From: Sipunculus nudus
Lineage: Eukaryota; Annelida; Sipuncula; Golfingiida; Sipunculidae
Length of the DNA stretch: 64,000 bases
NCBI GenBank assembly: GCA_026874595.1
Contig: CM049317.1
Coordinates: 9,956,382-10,020,381 of the forward strand
Reading direction: 5' to 3'
The first letter of the stretch is position 1. Every line of letters starts with the position of its first letter. This document shows positions 12,001 to 21,000 of this stretch, in pieces. The position numbers and the translations under genes are program-made. The notes beneath the pieces were generated by a model. It saw only the letters and a list, made by a program, of their open reading frames with translations, ran no database searches and had not been told where the DNA came from.

Positions 12001-15000
12001 TGGCCAAGAATCAGACCAACCAGAGTGATGTCACATGTTAAAATTTGGAGCTGGATGCACAGTGTGACACAGTGCTCTCATTGGTTGGATTATAATTCTT
12101 TGCTCACCCTGGTGGTCTGAGGGAGAGAAACTTGCTGTATACAAACTAGTGGTTAAAACAAAAAGGAGTGTTTAAGCTGCAGTGTTTAAGCCCTTTGTTA
12201 GGATCGTAAATGCTTTTGTTTAGAATGTTTGACTTGTTATACATTCTTAATCATAGACTGGTGCCCTTATCATTCACAGCTCTTCAATTATGCAGCCAAC
12301 CATTGTGACAGACAGGCTTGTACAGATATCATAAATATAAAATCTAGTTGACTGGTCCCACACCCAACTAGACACATATTGGATAGATTTATACTTACGG
12401 CTTTAATATTATCTATAAGAATGTTGTACTATTGTTTACTTTTTTAATTTCCTTTGTGTGATTGTGTAGTTCCAGACGCTGAGTCAAGCCAATCCCAAGT
12501 TATCAGCAGACTGTCTGTCAGACTGTCACAACATCATGCTGCCTGCTATTGGTTGTTGTATTATTGTCTTACAAATTAACAATAAACCCACCACAATCTA
12601 GACATGATGCTGTGATTTTATAAATCACGGGTTATTTCCAGACAGAACGACCAGTGATATGTTGGAGCACAATCTTGTGTTTATGGTCAAGACTCTTAAA
12701 CTAACCAAACATTACCCATGTCTGTCAAATGCTGGAATATTATGTGAGCTTTTAGTAGTCTTTTCTGCTTTTGTTAGTGCTGCTCCCTACTGAGCTTTCC
12801 AGTAACTGAATTTCCATAAGATTAAAATGTAATATTGTTGGCTTTCCAGTTCTGTGGTCTGCTGAAGGCTGACAGCATGCTTGGGTCAAGTACTTGGAAT
12901 CTCTATTCGAGAGTTAAAAAATATAGAGAACCTCCTGTATTTGCCATTTTAACCAATTACAATACAGATTTCTATATCTGACATTGTACTTGTCACATTC
13001 TTAAGTACAGACCCCCAGAACTTGGCCCAAGTCTGGCTGACAGGATTTAACATTTATATTTGCTGTCATATTTCCAGTCACAGAGATGTAATTTTCTTGT
13101 GTAAAAACTGTCACACCTTTGATCTAAGAACTGCCATACCTTTGATCTAAGAGCTTTAGTGTAAGAGCTATCACAACTTAAGTCATAGAGCTTTTAAACA
13201 TTTAGTCTGAGAGTTGTCACACCTTGGGTCTAAGAGCTTTCAGGCATTTGGTCTAAGGGCTGTAATACCCTGGGTCCAAAGCTGTCACACCTTTGATCTA
13301 GGAGATGTCAAATGTTTGCTCTGAGAGCTGTCATGAATACATTTGGTCTAAGAGCTGTAGAAAGTTTGGTCTAAGAGCTGTCACCGCTATCTCACAGCTG
13401 GTTCCCTATATCTCCACCAGGTGGTGAGAGGTATAATACTTTGCCCTTGGTTTATCTGTCAGCAAATTAATGCTGAAAGTTCTAAACAGATTTTGTAAAA
13501 ATTATCTGGAAGATATGGAAAACCCGCAAGGCAAATTCATAATAAAAAAATTAATTTAAAGAATTCTGCCCCTTTGTTAAGGCTGTTTCATTATGATATA
13601 GCTATTGATCTCTGTCGTATAAGCAGTTGACTTTGTACTGGAGGTGACCTGGGATGGTGTTGCTGTACCATGACAGGTGTATAGACCTACACAGCAGTTT
13701 CATGAGGATCATCATGGCCGTGGGTTTGATGTCCCTAACCACATTTTGTTCATGTTAATGTCACCTAAATTACAGCAGTGGTCTTGCATTTTCATAAACC
13801 AAAAACTCATCCAACAGATCTCTAGTGCATTGGGAAATCTAGGTATTAAAGTTAGATGGCTGCTCCTATGTGCTTTACCCTGCTCATGTTGCACATACCT
13901 TACCAGGTGAGCTTCAAGTCCCCCTAATCCTCAGGTTGGTTATGTATGTTGTGGGCTCCTGACCTGCTGAATGGAACCTCATCCTATCACATGTAGTCAG
14001 CTTCAGCAGTGGTCCCTGTTTTGAATATTACCTGTAATTCCGTTTAACCTACCTAGTGATGAAATGTAGGATTATTTTCACATTGTTCATTTAAAAGCAC
14101 ATGGTTAACTCATGTTTGTTGATGGAGGGCCAGATTTTTTTTATATGATCTCTTCTGATTTAGTGTATTGTGTAAAACAGGATTTGATAATTGATCAGAT
14201 AATGTATTTGGCATATTATGATTATAATGTGTATCATAGTTGCTCTGGTTTAATCTGCCAGTCTTATTAAGGCTGGTAACCGTTCAGATTATTCAGTTTG
14301 GATGGACTTCTTCTGATTTTTGCCAGTTCACTCGAAAACTTATTTCTTAGTGTGGATTAATGATCTATTTTATTTATTTTTTTATATATCTAACCATGAA
14401 AGCCTCATGAAAGGGTTATTTCAAATATTCAAAAAGTCTTCATACATTATCAGAATATTCTGTTCCACATTCTTTTATTGGTATGTATGTTAAATTCACG
14501 TTTTCAGTAATACAGTCATCATATCATGGCAAGTCCATTTTGTTTGCTTTATATTCTGGTTTTATTAATATATTTCCTTTGCTTTCTATTCAGAGTTTCA
14601 GGAGACTTTCCACCTTTTTGATAACAAAGGAGATGGGAAAATAGCTGCTCATCAGCTTGGCGATGTCCTGAGAGCAATGAACCTGAACCCCACTGAGGCA
14701 GAGGTCAAGAAATGTGGATATTCTCAAGACTCAGGTATAAAAATTCATTTGAATTAAAAAATGTAAAATGTCATTTTTCAAACAAGAGCAAAAGATGATA
14801 GACAACTAAACTCTTTTAAAAAATTGTCTTTATAGTTTTGTCCACAGAAAAAATAGAAGCTTGCACTTCCTGGCAAACGGGGCGGCCTGCAAGCCCCCCC
14901 CCCCCCCCATAATATGATGGAAAACATAAGGAATACAAGTTTCCTTAATGTACAGTTAGTATAATCTCCTGTACAGGACTGTAAAAGACTACCCCCTCTC

Positions 15001-18000
15001 CATACCAACCCCATATGTGCGTATTTGAATATATAAATATATAAAAAAAAGATTTAATAGATGATGACTGCAGGCTATTGATGAAATGGGTGGAAGATAT
15101 GGCTTCAAGTTTATGGCTTAAACTTAATTTAAGTACCCATTTGTTTGAAAACTGTGTGAAATACAAGGGCGTCTGTTGATAAAGGCCCATCACAGAAAAT
15201 GTATTTGATGTGTAATTTGTTGCTATATAGCTGAAGAAAAAGTGTCATCTAATCTCTCGTTGAATTCATCAGGAACAAATGTTTGAGCAGGTTGAAAGCC
15301 ATGTGGGAAGGAATAGTTGCATAATCCCTACAAGTTTGTAATAAGGTGCAGGTCAACATGGAAATTTGTTTAATCAGTGCCATTTACCTGCCATTGTCTA
15401 AATTATATGACATTGTTTTTTATATAATGATATATCTTTATCTTCAAGGTTAGTTGTCTTATTTCTTACAGATGCGAGGATCAGCTTTGAAGTCTTCCTG
15501 CCCATGTTCTCCACCCTGAGTCGGTCCCAAGAACAGCCGGTGCTCGAGGACTTTGTCGAGGGCTTCCGTGTGTTTGATAAAGATCAAAATGGCACCATCA
15601 GCGCAGCAGAACTCCGACATCTCCTGACATCATTAGGTAATGTTACATTGCCGAAATTCTCCTCCAGGTGTTGCTTGGTATCAGGTCACTTTCTCTTAAA
15701 TATTAACCCAATGCTTTACTAATTAAAGTAGCGTTCTTCATAGTCCATTTATGTTCACATGGTCCATCATGTGAATATTTACATCCATGTTACATCTCAC
15801 AAAGTACATCTTTATAAAAGACTTGGGGCTTGAGCCTAATTTAGGCTGATTCACATCTAATTTTCCCCATCACTGGCAGGTCTTCATGCCAAAAGGGTTA
15901 ATAGTTTTGAGGTCATAGGGGGAAGGAGAATTGGGTTAAAAACCTTTTCAGACTAAAGTAATACAAAGTAAAATGCCATGTTGATAGTCTCCAGATTAAA
16001 TCTTACCTGGCCCACACCATCTGTTGCATAATATACCTTAACTCATTATTAAAAAGAGCCAGCAGCAGTATTTCTAGATTATGCTCTGATCTCACAGTCA
16101 CAGAAAGCTGGTCATATGACCCTCATAAAAATAAATTTGACCCTGTTTGGCCATCTTTTTTGTTCACCAGAATCTCTCCACATTCTTTCTTTACATCTGC
16201 TGACTTTATTTTTTACAAACAGAAGAAACCTAAAAAAAGCAAGGAAAATGAAATGATAATGTTCTTTTTATTCTATTTTAGTCATGACTAAAATAAAATA
16301 ATGGAGTATAATTATAAATTGAAATGAATGTCTGCAATTAAAATGTACCTCATTACATTGACAAGACAATGTAAACGTGTTCCTGTTTGTGCTTGACATC
16401 TGTAGAGGGTGTATCCTTTTTATGCTCATCTTGTAAGCTAAAGGTTATATGGAACATATCTGTAGTTCAGGTGAACATTTGATGGAACATTTCAGATGAA
16501 CATTTCACAGATCAGAAGAACAAGCTGTAGTTAATATGGAACATATCTGTAGTTCAGGTGAAGTTGTAGTTAATATGGAACGTTTGTGTATTTCAGGTAA
16601 ACGTATGACAGATCAGAAGGACAAGCTGTAGTTAATATGAAACATTTGTGTATTTCAGGTGAACGTTTGACAGATCAGAAGAACAAGCTGTAGTTAATAT
16701 GGAACGTTTGTGTATTTCAGGTGAACGGTTGACAGATCAGAAGAACAAGCTGTAGTTAATATGGAACGTTTGTGTATTTCAGGTGAACGTTTGACAGATC
16801 AGAAGGACAAGCTGTAGTTAATATGGAACGTTTGTGTATTTCAGGTGAACGTTTGACAGATCAGAAGAACAAGCTGTAGTTAATATGGAACATTTGTGTA
16901 TTTCAGGTGAACGTTTGACAGATCAAAAGAACAAGCTGTAGTTAATATGGAACGTTTGTGTATTTCAGGTGAACGGTTGACAGATCAGAAGAACAAGCTG
17001 TAGTTAATATGGAACGTTTGTGTATTTCTGGTGAACGTTTGACAGATGAGAAGAACAAGCTGTAGTTAATATGGAACGTTTGTGTATTTCAGGTGAACAG
17101 TTGACAGATCAGAAGGACAAGCTGTAGTTAATATGAAACATTTGTGTACTTCAGGTGAACGTTTGACAGATGAGAAGAACAAGCTGTAGTTAATATGGAA
17201 CGTTTGTGTATTTCAGGTGAACGGTTGACAGATCAGAAGAACAAGCTGTAGTTAATATGGAACGTTTGTGTATTTCAGGTGAACGTTTGACAGATCAGAA
17301 GGACAAGCTGTAGTTAATATGGAACGTTTGTGTATTTCAGGTGAACGTTTGACAGATCAGAAGGACAAGCTGTAGTTAATATGGAATGTTTGTGTATTTC
17401 AGGTGAACGTTTGACAGATCAGAAGAACAAGCTGTAGTTAATATGGAACGTTTGTGTATTTCAGGTGAACGTTTGACAGATCAGAAGGACAAGCTGTAGT
17501 TAATATGAAACATTTGTGTATTTCAGGTGAACGTTTGACAGATCAGAAGAACAAGCTGTAGTTAATATGGAACCTTTGTGTATTTCAGGTGAACGGTTGA
17601 CAGATCAGAAGAACAAGCTGTAGTTAATATGGAACGTTTGTGTATTTCAGGTGAACGTTTGACAGATCAGAAGGACAAGCTGTAGTTAATATGGAACGTT
17701 TGTGTATTTCAGGTGAACGTTTGACAGATCAGAACAACAAGCTGTAGTTTATATGGAACATTTGTGTACTTCAGGTGAACGTTTGACAGATCAGAAGGAC
17801 AAGCTGTAGTTAATATGAAACATTTGTGTACTTCAGGTGAACGTTTGACAGATCAGAAGGACAAGCTGTAGTTTATATGGAACATTTGTGTATTTCAGGT
17901 GAAAGTTTGACAGATCAGAAGAACAAGCTGTAGTTAATATGGAACGTTTGTGTATTTCAGGTGAACGGTTGACAGATCAGAAGAACAAGCTGTAGTTAAT

Positions 18001-21000
18001 ATGGAACGTTTGTGTATTTCTGGTGAACGTTTGACAGATCAGAAGAACAAGCTGTAGTTAATGTAGAACGTTTGTGTATTTCAGGTGAACGTTTGACAGA
18101 TCAGAAGAACAAGCTGTAGTTTATATGGAACATTTGTGTATTTCAGGTGAACGTTTGACAGATCAAAAGAACAAGCTGTAGTTAATATGGAACGTTTGTG
18201 TAGTTCAGGTGAACGGTTGACAGATCAGAAGAACAAGCTGTAGTTTATATGGAACATTTGTGTATTTCAGGTGAAAGTTTGACAGATCAGAAGAACAAGC
18301 TGTAGTTAATATGGAACGTTTGTGTATTTCAGGTGAACGGTTGACAGATCAGAAGAACAAGCTGTAGTTTATATGGAACGTTTGTGTATTTCAGGTGAAC
18401 GTTTGACAGATCAGAAGGACAAGCTGTAGTTAATATGGAACGTTTGTGTATTTCAGGTGAACGTTTGACAGATCAGAAGGACAAGCTGTAGTTAATATAG
18501 AACGTTCGTGTATTTCAGGTGAACTTTTGACAGATCAGAAGGACAAGCTGTAGTTAATATGGAACGTTCGTGTATTTCAGGTGAACGTTTGACAGACGAG
18601 GAATGTGAGCTTCTCCTGCAGGGTTATGAAGATGCCAAAGGAAACGTCAACTACGAAGGTACCTATCCACATTCAGATATAGTTTCTAACATATGCTTTT
18701 CAGTGTGGGATGTCTCAAGGCTGTGGTCTTGGGGCCAGTTTCTGCCAGCATGGGTATCAGAATTTATCAACTCAGACTTGTTCTAAGGCCTTGGTAGATT
18801 TGACGCTGCTTGTAAGGATGTAATGTCACTTATGCCAATCTTAAGATTGCATCAACCCTGACTTGGAGAATGGTGACCGCCGTCTAGTCTTTGCCTTGAG
18901 GGTGGTGACTCAGATTCAGTTGTGGCCTTGAGGGTGGTGACTCAGATTCAGTCGTGGCCTTGAGGGTGATGAATCAGATTCAGTCGTGGCCTTGAGGGCG
19001 GTGGCTCAGATTCATTCGTGGCCTTGAGAGTGGTTACTCAGATTCAGTCGTGGCCTTGAGGGTGGTGACTCAGAATCAGTCGTGGCCTTGAGGGTGGTGA
19101 CTCGGATTCATTTGTGGCCTTGAGGGTGGTGACTCAGATTCAGTCGTGGCCTTGAGGGTGGTGACTGGGATTCAGTCATGGCCTTGAGGGTGGTGACTGG
19201 GATTCAGTCATGGCCTTGAGGGTGGTGACTTGGATTCAGTCGTTGCCTTGAGGGTGGTGACTCAGATTAAGTTGTGGCCTTGAGGGTGGTGACTCAGATT
19301 AAGTCGTGGCCTTGAGGGTGGTGACTTGGACTCAGTCATAGCCTCAAAGGCTGTGACCCGGTACCAGTCTTTGTATTTGGAGGGTGGTAACTCAGATTCA
19401 GTCATGGCCTTGAGGGTGGTGACTTGGACTCAGTCATAGCCTTGAGTGTGGGATTCAAACTCAGTCTTGGCCCTGAGGGAGGTGACTCAGACTCAGTCGT
19501 GGCCTTGAGGGTGGTGATTCGGACTCCGTCTTGGCCTCAAGGGAGGTGACTCAGACTCAGTTGTGGCCTTGAGAGAGGTGACTCAGACTCAATCTTGGCC
19601 TTGTGGGAGGTGACTCAGACTCGGTCGTGGCCTCGAGGGTGGTGACCCAGTCTTGGCCTTGACAGTGGTGACTCAGATTTAGTCAGGGCCTTGAGGGAGA
19701 TGACTGCGACTCAGTCTTGGCCTTGAGGGTGGTGACTTGGATTTGATCTCCAACATGTGACTTTGACTCTTTTTTTCTTGAGGTGGAAGGCTGTGTTTGA
19801 CTTATGACACTATGTCTTGTTTTAGCCACAAAGTGCATTGATTTAGTGTTGGCCACAAAAGACTGACTGGGACTATTTGTCTTTGCCTCAGAGGGAGGTT
19901 ACTGGACTAAAACACTGATGCCTATATGGAGAATGTAAATGCAATAAGTAGTTATCTGCTCCCCGAGCACCTCTGGCGAATTAGAGGTCAAGACCTCTCG
20001 CCAGGGGCTCCTTAAGCTAGATGTTGATGATAAATGATGATAAGATGAAGTCCCTGTTCACTGGAGCTGACAGACGAAGATGCCGGTTGACTCATTGGCG
20101 TTTTACACTTTTACTCTGGAGCAGTCTTGTTTTTTCACATTTGTTGTCGTGTTGCTTAGAATTGGAATGGCTTGTAGGTTGTTTTCTTCTTTTTTGCCTG
20201 CTTTTTCGGTTGGTTTTGCTGTTTCTGTTGTCTGGGCTTCGGGGGGCTTTGTTCTGTATCTTGCTTGGGTTGATTGGGTTTCTGTTGTCCTGATTCTGGA
20301 GTTGACCTGGGTTGACTTGGTTCTTGTAATGGGCCTTCGTTGTCATCTGACCAGTCAAAGCATGTCGCCACTTCTTCCTTCGTCATATTATATGTTGCGG
20401 CTGTTCTTTGCATCCGTAACTCTCTCCGCTGTGCTGGTGTTCGGTCCAAATCTTCAACTATGTGGACCATAAAGCTGATGTCCTCTCTGTCATCTTTGTC
20501 GAGGTCTGTACGCTTTTTATGCCCCTGCCACAAAGTGGCCGGGGCATATAGTTTTACCCATGTCCGTCCTTCCGTCATTCCGAAATCAAACAGTTGTACA
20601 GACTTTTTTTCGCAATGCCTGCAGATATTGGCCTGATTTTTGGTGTGTGGGCAGATATAGACCAGTTACAGTTCGCGTTTCTTCCCGGTTGACATACTTT
20701 TGACCGTTTTACGGCTCCTAAACTTAGAAAATTTCATGAAAAATAGAAATTTTCATGACAAATACACATGTACGGACTTTTTTGCAATGCCTGCAGATAT
20801 TGGCCTAATTTTTGGTGTGTGGGCAGATATAGACCAGTTACAGATTGAGTTCGCCTTTTGTCCCAGTTGACCTACTTTTGACAGTTTTACAGCTCCTCAA
20901 CTTAGAAAATTTCATGAAAAATAGAAATTTTCATGACAAATACACATGTACGGACTTTTTTTCGCAATGCCTGCAGATATTGGCTTGATTTTTTGTGTGT

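Noticed and set aside
16451-18580. CRISPR-like direct repeat array
   Set aside because: The units are contiguous 62-bp copies without unique spacers, and the locus is a eukaryotic intron.
20021-20472. Open frames on + over the LINE
   Set aside because: They mirror the Lys/Gln-rich - strand ORF1 tail; the - reading has the zinc-knuckle context.
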